Below, one piece after another: positions 25,660 to 35,057 of a stretch of DNA of 64,000 bases. The notes under the pieces were generated by a model. It was given only the letters and a program-made list of their open reading frames with translations, was not told the origin of the DNA and ran no database searches. The stretch is from Novosphingobium silvae. GTDB taxonomy: Bacteria > Pseudomonadota > Alphaproteobacteria > Sphingomonadales > Sphingomonadaceae. The stretch covers positions 183,918-247,917 of the forward strand of contig NZ_WVTD01000006.1 in assembly GCF_009856825.1 (NCBI RefSeq), given 5' to 3'. Each line of letters starts with the position of its first letter. The first letter of the stretch is position 1. The translations under genes were made by a program, and so were the position numbers.

Positions 25660-26919
25660 TCAGTCGCGGACGAAGTAGCTTGCCAGTTCCACATGGGTCG
25701 ACCAGCGGAACTGGCCTACCGGGCGCAGCTCCACCAGGCGGAAACCCGCCTCGACAAGCCGCGCCGCATCGCGCGACCAGCTCGACGGGTTGCAGCTGAT
25801 GTAGACCACCTGCCGCACGGTCGAGCTTGCTATGCACTCGACCTGCTCGCGCGCGCCTGCCCGGGGTGGATCGAGGAGAACGGCGGCGAAACGGGCGAGT
25901 TCGTCTGGCTGCAGCGGATTGCGGAACAGGTCGCGATGCGCGCAGAAGATCTGTAGCTGGGCCCGGTCCGCCGCAGCCTTGCAGGCCAGATGAGCATCGC
26001 GGGCAGCCTCGGCCGCGTAGATACGGGTCTCGGGCCCCGCCAGTGCGAACGCGAAAGTGCCAAGGCCGGAGAACAGGTCCGCGATGGTCGGAGCTTCCGC
26101 CAGCCATTCGCGCGCCGCGGCGACGAGTGCGTCCTCTCCGTCCTTCGTTGCCTGCAGGAACGATCCCGGAGGGAACGGCACCTGCACGGCGCCCAGCGTC
26201 GCCGTGACCGGCATCGGCTCCCAGACGGTCTCGAAGCCGTAGCCGCCGTCCATGGTCAGACGGGCGAGGCGATGTTCGCGCGCGAAATCGAGCATTGCCT
26301 CAGTCGCGGCAAGACCCTCGGCGGTCAGGCCCTTGACGCCCACGTCCACGCCCTGATCCACCAGCGTCAGTTCGATATCGGCGGCCATGCGCGCGGCAGG
26401 GTGCTTCGCCGCTTTCCCCGGACGGCCGCCCTTCTTGGGAGGCGCGGCCTTGCCCATGGTGATGAGCAGCTTGCGCAGTGGCGCCAGCAGCGCCACGAAC
26501 TCGGGCACCATGACGTGGCATTCCTCCAGCTCGACGAGCCGGTGCGATCTGGCCTCCCGAAAGCCGATCACCACTCGCCCGCCCGAACTTTCGGCCCGCA
26601 GCGAAGCACGGCGCCGGGTCATCGGCGGCGAGAGATACGGCGGCGCGACATGCTCTGCCCCCAACCCCTGCGCGACCGAGGCGTTGGCGACCCGCCCCTC
26701 CACGAAGGCATGCAGGCTCTCTTCGTCGAGCTGCTGCAGCTGGCATCCGCCACACCGGCCGAAGTGCGGGCACGGCGGCTCGACATGGTGCGGCCCCCAT
26801 TCGAGCGTCCCGTCGATACCCAGCATGTCGCCCGGAGCCGCGCCCCACGCAAAGCGGCCGGACGCGGTGACGCCGTCGCCCTTGGAGGCGATGCGCAGGA
26901 TTTCCTCGGATTCGTTCAT
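25660..26919 (-). CDS. 23S rRNA (uracil-5)-methyltransferase-type RNA methyltransferase
   Basis: A 419-residue member of the RumA/RlmD/TrmA group, which makes 5-methyluridine in rRNA or tRNA. A four-cysteine iron-sulfur motif is partly visible as CPHFGRCGGCQLQQL near residue 50. The methyltransferase core carries DLFSGLGTFAFALA (SAM), LLDPPRAG, and the catalytic cysteine in YISCNPSSWSRD. The N-terminal TRAM domain typical of RlmD is short here (residues 1-45). The precise uridine target is unknown. It stands 57 bases downstream of the NAD(P)H-hydrate repair gene, in the same orientation. Confidence 0.9.
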   Translation of the reverse strand: MNESEEILRIASKGDGVTASGRFAWGAAPGDMLGIDGTLEWGPHHVEPPCPHFGRCGGCQLQQLDEESLHAFVEGRVANASVAQGLGAEHVAPPYLSPPMTRRRASLRAESSGGRVVIGFREARSHRLVELEECHVMVPEFVALLAPLRKLLITMGKAAPPKKGGRPGKAAKHPAARMAADIELTLVDQGVDVGVKGLTAEGLAATEAMLDFAREHRLARLTMDGGYGFETVWEPMPVTATLGAVQVPFPPGSFLQATKDGEDALVAAAREWLAEAPTIADLFSGLGTFAFALAGPETRIYAAEAARDAHLACKAAADRAQLQIFCAHRDLFRNPLQPDELARFAAVLLDPPRAGAREQVECIASSTVRQVVYISCNPSSWSRDAARLVEAGFRLVELRPVGQFRWSTHVELASYFVRD

Positions 26920-26975
26920 GCCGCGCGCCTAGCAGGATGGCGGCGGATCGTACATGCCCGGTCGGCCGCCCGCGA

Positions 26976-28388
26976 TCAGAGACAGGCGGCAAGCGCCTCC
27001 GGCACCTTCTCGGCAAGTTGTGCCGCAGTGAACGCCGCCGGGCACAGCCTCGCCGCTTCGCCATGGAGCCAGACGCCCTCGCACGCAGCCTGGAACGCAT
27101 CCACCCCGGTCGCGACGCGGCTGGCGATGATGCCTGCAAGCACGTCGCCCGTTCCCGCAGTCGAGAGCCAGGACGAGGCCCGCGACGCGCATGCCAGCCG
27201 TCCATCGGGAGCGGCCACCAGCGTGTCGGGCCCCTTGGCGACGACGACCATCCCGCTTGCCCTCGCCAGCGCGAGCGCCCGCGCCGGGCGGCTCCCCGTT
27301 CCGTCGAGGTCGAAGGCGCGCTCCAGCGCGACGAGTTCGCCGTCGTGCGGGGTCGCGATCACGGGTGCCGTCCGCTCGGCGAGGTGGCGGGGCGAAAGCA
27401 GCACGAGCGCATCGGCATCCGCCACGACCGGAACAGGATCGGCCAGCGCCACGCCAAGCCGCTCGCGCGCGGTGGCGTCGCGGCCCAGCCCCATGCCGGT
27501 GAGTACGGCGGTGTTGCGGTCGTCGGTCAGCACGTCGGTGAGCGGGCCGGTATCGACCACGAGGTCGGCGGGTGCGTTCCGCTTCGATTCGGCGAAGAGC
27601 TTGACGTAGCCTGCGCCGGCGCCTTGCGCGGCCGTAGATGCCAGGATCGCGGCTCCCGGCATTGCGCCCGCCACCACGGCCAGAAGACCACGCCGGTACT
27701 TGTGCGAATCGGCCGAGGGCGCCTCGATCCTGGGACGGCCGATCGCCCGCGCGGCGCCTTCCACCGCTTCGACGCCGATGGAGACGAGCCGCAGCGCCCC
27801 CATGCGCGCCGTAGCGGGCATGAGGAAATGGGCGAACTTCCAGGCTCCCAGCGCGATCGTGAGGTCATAGAGAGGCAGGCCCTCGCCCAGCAGCATGCCC
27901 GAATCCGCCTGCACACCGCTCGGCACGTCGATGGCGATGCGCCGGGCATGGCTCGCAGCCAGCGACGCGAGCAGGCCCGCGTCCTGCGACGTCAGCGGCC
28001 GGGTCAGCCCACTACCGAAGAGGCAGTCGACGAAGACTTCTCCGTGGAGCTGCGTAGTCCCCTCAAGATCGTTGCCGGTGAGCACCTCTCCGCCGAAGCG
28101 AGCCCGCGCGGCGGCTGCCGCCTTGGTCGCCGGTTCACTCGCGGCGACGACCACCACGTTCCCGCCCCGCTCGCGAAGGGCCTCGGCGATGACATAGCCG
28201 TCGCCGCCGTTGTTGCCGGGACCGCAGAGCACCGTGACCTTGTGGCGAGCGGCGACCCGCCAGATCCACTCGGCAGCGCCGCGCCCGGCGATCTGCATCA
28301 GCGCATCGACGCTCGATCCGGCCGCGATCAGCCGCTCTTCCGCATCGCGCATCTGGGCGACGGTGAGTATCTGGTCATTTTGCGCCAT
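26976..28388 (-). CDS. Bifunctional NAD(P)H-hydrate epimerase / ADP-dependent dehydratase
   Basis: A 470-residue fusion that repairs damaged NADH and NADPH. The N-terminal half (about 1-210) is the YjeF_N epimerase with VLCGPGNNGGDGYVIAEAL. The C-terminal half is the ribokinase-like ADP-dependent dehydratase with VATPHDGELVALER-type IATPHDGELVALE and STAGTGDVLAGIIASRV. ATG 28388 (MAQNDQILTVAQMRDAE) has GGAG upstream; 36 more codons are open upstream but belong to the preceding lipoprotein gene in another frame. The start overlaps that gene's end by 14 bases, indicating one transcript. Confidence 0.95.
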   Translation of the reverse strand: MAQNDQILTVAQMRDAEERLIAAGSSVDALMQIAGRGAAEWIWRVAARHKVTVLCGPGNNGGDGYVIAEALRERGGNVVVVAASEPATKAAAAARARFGGEVLTGNDLEGTTQLHGEVFVDCLFGSGLTRPLTSQDAGLLASLAASHARRIAIDVPSGVQADSGMLLGEGLPLYDLTIALGAWKFAHFLMPATARMGALRLVSIGVEAVEGAARAIGRPRIEAPSADSHKYRRGLLAVVAGAMPGAAILASTAAQGAGAGYVKLFAESKRNAPADLVVDTGPLTDVLTDDRNTAVLTGMGLGRDATARERLGVALADPVPVVADADALVLLSPRHLAERTAPVIATPHDGELVALERAFDLDGTGSRPARALALARASGMVVVAKGPDTLVAAPDGRLACASRASSWLSTAGTGDVLAGIIASRVATGVDAFQAACEGVWLHGEAARLCPAAFTAAQLAEKVPEALAACL

Positions 28389-28761
28389 GGGATTTCTCCG
28401 TTGCGGGAAACAGGTAGCGATCCGGGCCCACGGTAACGTCGAGCTTGCCGTCCACCAGGCGCGTCTGCGCCTTCTCCGCGCCATCCGAGACGGCAAGGCC
28501 AGAGCCGTCCGTCGTCACGTCGAATCGCCGGAACGCACCGTCCGGATGATGCACGACCAGCGTCAGCCTGCCGCCTGCCTCCGCCCGCTCCACCGAACAG
28601 ACCGGCTTCAGTTCGGCGGCACCGCCCACCGCACAGGCGATGTGCTCCTTGCCCGCGGCGACCGGGGGCGGCTCGCTGTTCGAGGAACAGGCGGCCAGCA
28701 GGAGCGCCGTCACGGCCGTGAACGCGCCCAAAGGCGCGGAAACAATGGATCTGGTCTGCAT
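28375..28761 (-). CDS. Small lipoprotein, function unknown
   Basis: A 128-residue lipoprotein with signal MQTRSIVSAPLGAFTAVTALLLAAC, giving lipidated Cys25. The mature part holds two further cysteines (IACAV and PVCSV), probably one disulfide, and beta-strand-like repeats (RLTLVVHHPDG, RRFDVTTDGSG, VGPDRYLFPA). It lies between ilvD and the NAD(P)H-hydrate repair gene, with a 14-base overlap with the latter. I do not recognise a family. Confidence 0.8.
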   Translation of the reverse strand: MQTRSIVSAPLGAFTAVTALLLAACSSNSEPPPVAAGKEHIACAVGGAAELKPVCSVERAEAGGRLTLVVHHPDGAFRRFDVTTDGSGLAVSDGAEKAQTRLVDGKLDVTVGPDRYLFPATEKSHGAK

Positions 28762-28783
28762 CGCCGCCTTGGTAACGCGAAGC

Positions 28784-28814
28784 GCCGGGGCGGGGAAGCC
28801 CCGGGCGCCCCGGC
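28784..28814 (-). terminator. GC-rich hairpin downstream of ilvD
   Basis: GCCGGGGCG (28784-28792) pairs with CGCCCCGGC (28806-28814) just after the ilvD stop codon. The stem is nine perfect base pairs around a 13-base loop with further G/C pairing. No T-run follows on the minus strand, so termination efficiency is uncertain and transcription may continue into the small lipoprotein gene. Confidence 0.4.
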
Positions 28815-28817
28815 CCG

Positions 28818-30674
28818 TTACTTGCGCCGCAGCTGGGTCACGTCCCGGATGGCGCCGCGCGCCGCACTGGTGGTCATCGCGGCATAGGCCTGGAGCGCTG
28901 CCGAGACCTTGCGCTGGCGCGGGTGGACGGGCGACCATGCGGCGTCGCCGCGCGCTTCCTGCTGCGAACGGCGGTGCGCCAGCACCTCGTCCGAGACCAT
29001 CAGGTTGATGGTCCGGCCCGGGATGTCGATCTCGATCGTATCGCCGTTCTCGACAAGGCCGATCTCTCCGCCCTCCGCCGCTTCGGGCGAGGCATGGCCG
29101 ATCGAAAGGCCCGAAGTGCCGCCCGAAAAACGCCCGTCGGTCAGCAGCGCGCAGGCCTTGCCCAGCCCCTTCGACTTCAGATAGCTGGTGGGATAGAGCA
29201 TTTCCTGCATGCCCGGCCCGCCGCGCGGCCCCTCGTAGCGGATCACCACGACATCGCCCGCCGCGACCTGCCCGCCCAGAATGCCGGCCACGGCCGCATC
29301 CTGCGATTCGTAGACGCGGGCGGTTCCAGTGAACTTCAGGATGGAATCGTCCACCCCCGCGGTCTTCACGATGCAGCCCTCGCGGGCGATATTGCCGTAG
29401 AGCACCGCAAGGCCGCCGTCCTGGCTGAAGGCATGCTCCTTGCTGCGGATGACGCCGTTCTCGCGGTCGAGGTCGAGTTCCTGCCAGCGGCGCGACTGGC
29501 TGAACGCCGTCTGCGTGGGCACGCCGCCGGGTGCCGCCCTGTAGAATTCCTGAACCGATGGCTCGTTGGTACGGCTGATGTCCCACCGGTTAAGCGCATC
29601 GCCCAGCGTGCGGGTGTGGACGGTCGGCAGGTCCGCGTGGAGCAGCCCTGCACGCTCAAGCTGGCCCAGGATCGCCATGATGCCCCCTGCCCGGTGGACG
29701 TCCTCCATGTGGACGTCGGACTTGGCGGGAGCCACCTTGGAAAGGCACGGCACCTTGCGGCTGAGGCGATCGATGTCGGCCATCGTGAAGTCCACCCCTG
29801 CCTCGGCGGCGGCGGCGAGCAGGTGAAGCACGGTGTTGGTGGATCCGCCCATCGCGATGTCGAGGCTCATCGCGTTCTCGAACGCCTTGAAGCTGGCGAC
29901 AGAGCGCGGCAGGACGCTCTCGTCCTCCTGCTCGTAGTAGCGGTGGCACAGGTCGACCGAGAGGCGTCCGGCCTCCAGGAACAGCCGCTCGCGGTCGGAG
30001 TGAGTGGCCAGCGTCGATCCGTTGCCCGGCAGCGAAAGCCCGAGCGCCTCGGTCAGGCAGTTCATCGAATTGGCGGTGAACATGCCCGAGCACGATCCGC
30101 AGGTCGGGCAGGCCGAGCGCTCGATCGCGGTCACTTCCTCGTCGGTGTAGCTCTCGTCCGCGGCGGCGACCATCGCATCCACTAGGTCGAGCGCATGCTC
30201 CTTGCCCCTGAGCACGACCTTGCCCGCCTCCATCGGCCCGCCCGAGACGAACACGGCCGGGATGTTGAGGCGCATGGCGGCCATCAGCATGCCGGGGGTG
30301 ATCTTGTCGCAGTTGGAGATGCACACCATCGCGTCGGCGCAATGGGCATTGACCATGTATTCGACGCTGTCGGCGATGAGGTCGCGGCTTGGCAGCGAAT
30401 AGAGCATGCCGTCATGGCCCATGGCGATGCCGTCGTCGACCGCGATGGTGTTGAATTCCTTGGCGACGCCGCCCGCCGCCTCGATCTCGCGTGCGACGAG
30501 CTGGCCCAGGTCCTTGAGGTGGACGTGGCCGGGCACGAACTGCGTGAACGAGTTGACGACCGCGATGATCGGCTTGCCGAAATCGCCGTCCTTCATGCCG
30601 GTGGCCCGCCAGAGGCCCCGCGCGCCCGCCATGTTGCGGCCGTGAGTGGAAGTGCGCGAGCGATAGGCGGGCAT
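28818..30674 (-). CDS. ilvD: Dihydroxy-acid dehydratase
   Basis: A 618-residue [Fe-S] dehydratase, the third common step of valine, leucine and isoleucine synthesis. [27 protein letters not shown] is almost the E. coli start, and GGAG precedes that ATG at 30674; a few in-frame codons lie upstream but are not needed. Cluster cysteines appear in [13 protein letters not shown] and [15 protein letters not shown], and the substrate loop in [20 protein letters not shown]. The gene stands alone, with the other ilv genes outside the window. Confidence 0.97.
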   Translation of the reverse strand: MPAYRSRTSTHGRNMAGARGLWRATGMKDGDFGKPIIAVVNSFTQFVPGHVHLKDLGQLVAREIEAAGGVAKEFNTIAVDDGIAMGHDGMLYSLPSRDLIADSVEYMVNAHCADAMVCISNCDKITPGMLMAAMRLNIPAVFVSGGPMEAGKVVLRGKEHALDLVDAMVAAADESYTDEEVTAIERSACPTCGSCSGMFTANSMNCLTEALGLSLPGNGSTLATHSDRERLFLEAGRLSVDLCHRYYEQEDESVLPRSVASFKAFENAMSLDIAMGGSTNTVLHLLAAAAEAGVDFTMADIDRLSRKVPCLSKVAPAKSDVHMEDVHRAGGIMAILGQLERAGLLHADLPTVHTRTLGDALNRWDISRTNEPSVQEFYRAAPGGVPTQTAFSQSRRWQELDLDRENGVIRSKEHAFSQDGGLAVLYGNIAREGCIVKTAGVDDSILKFTGTARVYESQDAAVAGILGGQVAAGDVVVIRYEGPRGGPGMQEMLYPTSYLKSKGLGKACALLTDGRFSGGTSGLSIGHASPEAAEGGEIGLVENGDTIEIDIPGRTINLMVSDEVLAHRRSQQEARGDAAWSPVHPRQRKVSAALQAYAAMTTSAARGAIRDVTQLRRK

Positions 30675-30772
30675 TGTCAGGAACTCCGGGATCATGGGCG
30701 CGACTTCGCGCGCTGGACTGAACCGGCCCCTACACGGTGCTTGATTTCACTTCAACGCCCGTTTGAGAAACT

Positions 30773-31519
30773 TTATTTCAGACCAAGGTGACCCGCGCGG
30801 TCCAGTTCAGCCGCTACCACGGCGCAAAGCCGCGTCATGCACCCTGCCCATTCGACCTGCCCCGCATCGTCCGCGATGAGGTCCTGGCGGATCTCGATGC
30901 TGAGGTACGGCAGGCCCACCGGCTCGGCATGGCGGTTCATCGATGCGTTGAGCAGCTTGCCCGAGTACGGTTCCTGGTCCCCCACCACGAGGCCTTGGGC
31001 TTCCAGCCAGGGGATCGCGATGCGCGCGGCGCGCTCGTCCTGGTTGTAGAGCACGCCGACCTGCCATGGACGGGGGCGGTCGCAAGTGGCGAGGCCGGGC
31101 GTGAAGCTGTGGAGCGACAGGATCAGCGCCGGCGGCGATTCTCGCAGCAGCCGTGCAAGAGCCGCGTGATAGGGATCGAAGAAGCGCGCTGCGCGGGCGG
31201 AGCGCTGCTGCGCGGTGAGGATGTTGCCGGGGATCGCATGGCCGTCGCTCTCCCTGGGCATCATGCCCGGCGCGTCGGACTGGCGATTGTAGTCGCACAC
31301 GAGGCGGCTGACATTACCGAGCCACGCCGCCGTCCCCGGCGCCACCATACGCTCCGCAATGGCGGCCACGCCGATGTCGATGGCGATATGCTCGTTCAGC
31401 AGGGCGGGATCGATGCCGAGGTCGACATCCTCCGGCACGCGGTTCGATGCGTGGTCACAGACGACCAGGATGCCGCCGGGCGCAGGCGTGCCGAGCAGGA
31501 GGTGGTATTCGGTTTCCAA
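30773..31519 (-). CDS. N-formylglutamate amidohydrolase family protein
   Basis: A 248-residue zinc hydrolase of the HutG-II type, which splits N-formylglutamate or related N-acyl compounds. VVCDHASNRVPEDVDLG, ALILSLHSFTPGL and the late LPYLSIEIRQDLI carry the conserved His, Glu and Arg residues. The start is TTG 31519, chosen because GGAGG stands six bases before it and because it avoids overlap with ispE; an alternative GTG at 31579 would run 31 bases into ispE. No other histidine-degradation genes are near, so the physiological substrate is open. Confidence 0.85.
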   Translation of the reverse strand: METEYHLLLGTPAPGGILVVCDHASNRVPEDVDLGIDPALLNEHIAIDIGVAAIAERMVAPGTAAWLGNVSRLVCDYNRQSDAPGMMPRESDGHAIPGNILTAQQRSARAARFFDPYHAALARLLRESPPALILSLHSFTPGLATCDRPRPWQVGVLYNQDERAARIAIPWLEAQGLVVGDQEPYSGKLLNASMNRHAEPVGLPYLSIEIRQDLIADDAGQVEWAGCMTRLCAVVAAELDRAGHLGLK

Positions 31520-31548
31520 GTCGGACCTCCGGTTGCTGAACTGGGATG

Positions 31549-32358
31549 CTATCTCAACCTGCCCTGCATTTGCCACCACTCCGGGCGGCTTGCGGCGATG
31601 GTTTCCGCAGCCCGGGCCGCTTGCGCGGCGTCGTCGTAGAGCGCGAAGCAGGTGGCGCCCGAACCGGACATGCGCGCCAGGAAAGGTCGGGTGCCCCGCA
31701 GGGCGTCCAGCACTTGCGCCACGGGCGGGCAGATCGCGATGGCGGGCTGCTCGAGATCGTTGCGGCCTTCAAGGGCGATGGTGCGGGCCGTTCCTTCGGG
31801 CATGGCTCCGCGATCGATCCCGTCCCACGCCTGGAAGACCGGGCCCGTCGGAACCGCCACGCGCGGATTGACGAGAAGGACCGCCGTACCCGCCAGATCG
31901 CTGTCGAGCGGTTCGAGGTCGGTTCCCGTGCCGCGGCCGATGCAGGTGGTCGAAAGCACGCAAGCGGGGACGTCGGCGCCAAGACGGGCGGCCCGCTGCT
32001 GCCAGTCGTCGGGCAGGCCATGCGCGCGCTCGACCATGCGGAACACCGCGCCCGCGTCCGCCGAGCCGCCGCCGAGCCCCGCCGCTACCGGCAGCCGCTT
32101 TTCCAGCTCCACCGCCCAGCCCTTTCCGTGTGGAAGGGCGCCGAGCGCGCGGGAGACGATGTTGGCGAAGGGATCCTCGATCAACGATGCGAACTCGCCA
32201 TGGGTGACGAGCCGATCCTGCTCGGCTGGTGCTGCATGCAGGCGGTCGCCTTCATCCACGAAGGCGAACAGGGTCTCGAGTTCGTGGTAGCCGTCTTCGC
32301 GGCGGCGGCGCACGTGAAGGGCAAGGTTGATCTTGGCGTAAGCGGTTTCGGTCAGCAT
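31549..32358 (-). CDS. ispE: 4-diphosphocytidyl-2-C-methyl-D-erythritol kinase
   Basis: A 269-residue GHMP kinase of the MEP isoprenoid pathway that phosphorylates CDP-methylerythritol. ETAYAKINLALHV begins the fold, LPVAAGLGGGSADAGAV is the ATP-binding glycine loop, and ARMSGSGATCFALY is the C-terminal motif 3. ATG 32358 was chosen because the conserved part starts right there; ATG 32370, four codons up, lacks a ribosome-binding site. Only a 29-base gap separates it from the following amidohydrolase. A strong terminator lies between it and the upstream ETF-QO gene, so it needs a promoter in that gap. Confidence 0.94.
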   Translation of the reverse strand: MLTETAYAKINLALHVRRRREDGYHELETLFAFVDEGDRLHAAPAEQDRLVTHGEFASLIEDPFANIVSRALGALPHGKGWAVELEKRLPVAAGLGGGSADAGAVFRMVERAHGLPDDWQQRAARLGADVPACVLSTTCIGRGTGTDLEPLDSDLAGTAVLLVNPRVAVPTGPVFQAWDGIDRGAMPEGTARTIALEGRNDLEQPAIAICPPVAQVLDALRGTRPFLARMSGSGATCFALYDDAAQAARAAETIAASRPEWWQMQGRLR

Positions 32359-32452
32359 TGCCCCATCCATGGCGCGGCCACGGGCGCGAGGCAAGACGGC
32401 CCTTGCGCCGGCCCCTGGCCACGCAGGCGTGACACCCGCAGGCCTCTGCACG

Positions 32453-32481
32453 AAAAAGGGGAGGCGGTTGCCTCCCCTTTT
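32453..32481 (-). terminator. Intrinsic terminator after ETF-QO
   Basis: Read on the minus strand, AAAAGGGGAGGC, loop AACC and GCCTCCCCTTTTT make a 12-bp perfect stem followed by a T-run, starting three bases after the ETF-QO stop codon. The A-run on the opposite side makes it potentially bidirectional. Confidence 0.93.
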
Positions 32482-32483
32482 CC

Positions 32484-34136
32484 TCACATGTTCGGGTAGT
32501 TGGGTCCACCGCCGCCTTCGGGCGTGACCCAGGTGATGTTCTGGTTGGGATCCTTGATGTCGCAGGTCTTGCAGTGGACGCAGTTCTGGGCGTTGATCTG
32601 GTACCGGGGCTGGCCGGTCGCATCGTCGGTCAGCCATTCGTAGACGCCTGCAGGACAGTAGCGCGCGGATGGCCCGGCATAGACGCCTAGTTCGCTGGTC
32701 TTCTGCAGGTCCATGTCGGCCACCTTGAGGTGGACAGGCTGGTCCTCCTCATGGTTGGTGAAGGAATAGGAGACACTGGTCAGGCGGTCGAAGCTGATGA
32801 CGCCATCGGGCTTGGGATAGGTGATCGGCTTGTAGAGGTCGGCGCGCTGCGTGGCTTCGCTGTCGCGGTGGTGCTTCATCGGCCGGGCGAGGCCGAAGCC
32901 GAACAGCGTGCGCAGCCACATGTCCGTGCCCGCCAGCACCGTGCCGAGTTCGCCGCCCCACTTCGCCACCATCGGCTCGGCGTTCTGGACGAGCTTCAGT
33001 TCCTTGGCGATCCAGCTGGAACGCACGGCATCGTCATAGTCCTGCAGCGTGTCGGCCTCGCGACCGGCCCTGATGGCGGTGGCGATGGCCTCGGCGGCCA
33101 GCATCCCGCTCTTCATCGCGGTGTGCGTGCCCTTGATGCGCGGTACGTTGACGAAGCCGGCCGAGCATCCCGCCAGCACGCCGCCGGGGAACGCCAGCTG
33201 CGGCACCGATTGCCAGCCGCCTTCGTTGATCACGCGCGCGCCATAGGCCACGCGCTTGCCGCCTTCGAGGATGGCACGGATTTCCGGGTGCTGCTTCCAG
33301 CGCTGGAATTCCTCGAACGGGTAGATGTAGGGGTTCTTGTAGTCGAGCGCGGTGACGAAGCCCAAGGCCACCTGGTTGTTGGCCTGGTGGTAGAGGAAGC
33401 CGCCGCCCCAGGCGTCGTTCTCGCTCAGCGGCCAGCCCTGGGTGTGGATGACGCGGCCGGGGACATGCTTGTCCTCCGGGATGTCCCACAGCTCCTTGAT
33501 GCCAAGGCCATAGATCTGCGGCTGGCAGTTCGCCTCAAGATCGTACTTCGCCTTGAGCCGCTTGGTCAGGTGACCGCGCGCGCCTTCGCAGAAGACCGTG
33601 TACTTGCCCAGCAGGTTCATGCCGGCCTGGAAGTCGCCCTTGGGCTCACCCTCGCGGTCGATGCCCATGTCGCCGGTCTGCACGCCGATCACGGCGCCTG
33701 CCTCGTTGTAGAGGATCTCCGCCGCCGGGAAGCCGGGGAAGATCTCGATCTCCAGCGCTTCCGCCTGCTCGGCCAGCCAGCGGCACAGGTTGCCAAGCGA
33801 TCCGGTGTAGTTGCCCTTGTTCGACATGAAGGGCGGCTGGATCGCATGGGGCAGCGCGAACTTGCCCTTCTTCGTCAGGTGCCAGTGCCAGTTGTCCGTC
33901 ACCGGCGTCTCGGCCAGCGGGCAGCCGTCCTCGCGCCAGGTGGGAAGCAGCTCGTCCAGCGCCTTCGGGTCGATTGTCGCGCCGGAAAGGATGTGCGCGC
34001 CGATTTCCGAGCCCTTCTCCAGCACGCAGACCGCAAGTTCAGGGTCCACCTGCTTGAGCCGGATCGCCGTCGCCAGACCCGCAGGTCCGCCGCCGACGAC
34101 CACCACGTCGTAAGGCATCTCTTCGCGTTCAATCAT
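32484..34136 (-). CDS. Electron transfer flavoprotein-ubiquinone oxidoreductase
   Basis: A 550-residue membrane-associated FAD and [4Fe-4S] enzyme that passes electrons from ETF (fatty-acid and amino-acid oxidation) to ubiquinone. The FAD motif VVVVGGGPAGLATAIRLK is at the N terminus. The C-terminal ferredoxin-like domain shows RYCPAGVYEW and NCVHCKTCDIKDP, the four cluster cysteines. LPHAIQPPFMSNKGNY and CSAGFVNVPRIKGTHTAMKSG are conserved in the mitochondrial homologue. ATG 34136 (MIEREEMPYDVV) is preferred to an upstream TTG at 34151. It is divergent from the UDG-like gene. Confidence 0.96.
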   Translation of the reverse strand: MIEREEMPYDVVVVGGGPAGLATAIRLKQVDPELAVCVLEKGSEIGAHILSGATIDPKALDELLPTWREDGCPLAETPVTDNWHWHLTKKGKFALPHAIQPPFMSNKGNYTGSLGNLCRWLAEQAEALEIEIFPGFPAAEILYNEAGAVIGVQTGDMGIDREGEPKGDFQAGMNLLGKYTVFCEGARGHLTKRLKAKYDLEANCQPQIYGLGIKELWDIPEDKHVPGRVIHTQGWPLSENDAWGGGFLYHQANNQVALGFVTALDYKNPYIYPFEEFQRWKQHPEIRAILEGGKRVAYGARVINEGGWQSVPQLAFPGGVLAGCSAGFVNVPRIKGTHTAMKSGMLAAEAIATAIRAGREADTLQDYDDAVRSSWIAKELKLVQNAEPMVAKWGGELGTVLAGTDMWLRTLFGFGLARPMKHHRDSEATQRADLYKPITYPKPDGVISFDRLTSVSYSFTNHEEDQPVHLKVADMDLQKTSELGVYAGPSARYCPAGVYEWLTDDATGQPRYQINAQNCVHCKTCDIKDPNQNITWVTPEGGGGPNYPNM

Positions 34137-34246
34137 GGAAGCCCCGTCCAATGGTATTATGGCCCCCAGCCTTCTTGCGGCTTAGTCGGGCGATTAAATC
34201 ATCTTGTGCCTTGATTGCTCCCGCGCGGCAGGTCAAGACCCCCGCG

Positions 34247-35002
34247 ATGGATCACCGGCCAAATCCTGAATTTCTGCTCGATATCACAGGTGCGCTCGAC
34301 TGGTGGCGCGACGCAGGCGTGGACGCCGACTTCCTCGACGATCCCGTCTCGTGGCTTGCTCCGTCCGAGGAGGAGGTCGAGCGCAGACCCGCGCGCACGC
34401 CGGTCGCCCCCAACCCCGATGCGCCGCCCCCGCCCGCCGCTCTCGATCCCGCAGCCCTGCCGACCGACCTTGCCGCCTTCACCGCGTGGTGGATGAGCGA
34501 GCCGCTGCTCGTCGAAGGGGACCTCGCCGCGCGCGTGCCGCCTCGGGGGAAGGCGGGGGCAAGGCTCATGGTCGTGGTCGAGGAGCCCGAGGCGGAAGAC
34601 GGCGATACCCTGCTGGCCGGAGTGCACGGCCGCCTGCTCGATGCCATGCTCGCCGCTTTCGGCACCCGCCGCGAGGATGTGTATCTTGCCAGCGCGCTTC
34701 CGCGCCACATGCCGGGCGCGGACTGGCAAGCGGCGCGCGAGCGGGGGCTCGGCCGGGTGCTCGCCCACCATGTCGCGCTCGTGGCTCCCGAGCGGCTTTT
34801 CGTGATGGGGAGCAACGCCTTGTCGTTAATCGGCCACGAATCGCCGCAACGTCCTGCCGTTTTGCAAAGTTTCAACCATGAAGGTGGCTCGATACCCCTG
34901 CTCGCCTCCTGGGCGTTGCCTTCGCTGCTGAACCAAGCGCGCGCGAAGCCGGCGTTGTGGAGGGCCTGGCTGGAATGGACGTCGGGTCGGGCAGGCGCCT
35001 GA
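34247..35002 (+). CDS. Uracil-DNA glycosylase superfamily-like protein
   Basis: A 251-residue protein with an acidic, proline-rich N-terminal third and a compact C-terminal domain. LMVVVEEPEAEDGDTLLAG at about residues 105-125 and DVYLASALPRHMPG follow the family-4/5 UDG order (GExPG... then NxxxxxP), but the canonical catalytic residues are altered: the first loop reads VEEPEAED where GEGPG is expected. LFVMGSNAL and FNHEGGSIPLL, a replaced HPS motif, complete the fold. It may be an inactive or retuned relative, which is a reading of visible motifs only. It begins the UDG-transglycosylase-moaB run. Confidence 0.6.
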   Translation: MDHRPNPEFLLDITGALDWWRDAGVDADFLDDPVSWLAPSEEEVERRPARTPVAPNPDAPPPPAALDPAALPTDLAAFTAWWMSEPLLVEGDLAARVPPRGKAGARLMVVVEEPEAEDGDTLLAGVHGRLLDAMLAAFGTRREDVYLASALPRHMPGADWQAARERGLGRVLAHHVALVAPERLFVMGSNALSLIGHESPQRPAVLQSFNHEGGSIPLLASWALPSLLNQARAKPALWRAWLEWTSGRAGA

Positions 35003-35057
35003 AAGCCGCGTCCGTCCATCCGGGGCGGGGCATCGCACAGGATCGCGGGGATAAGAC

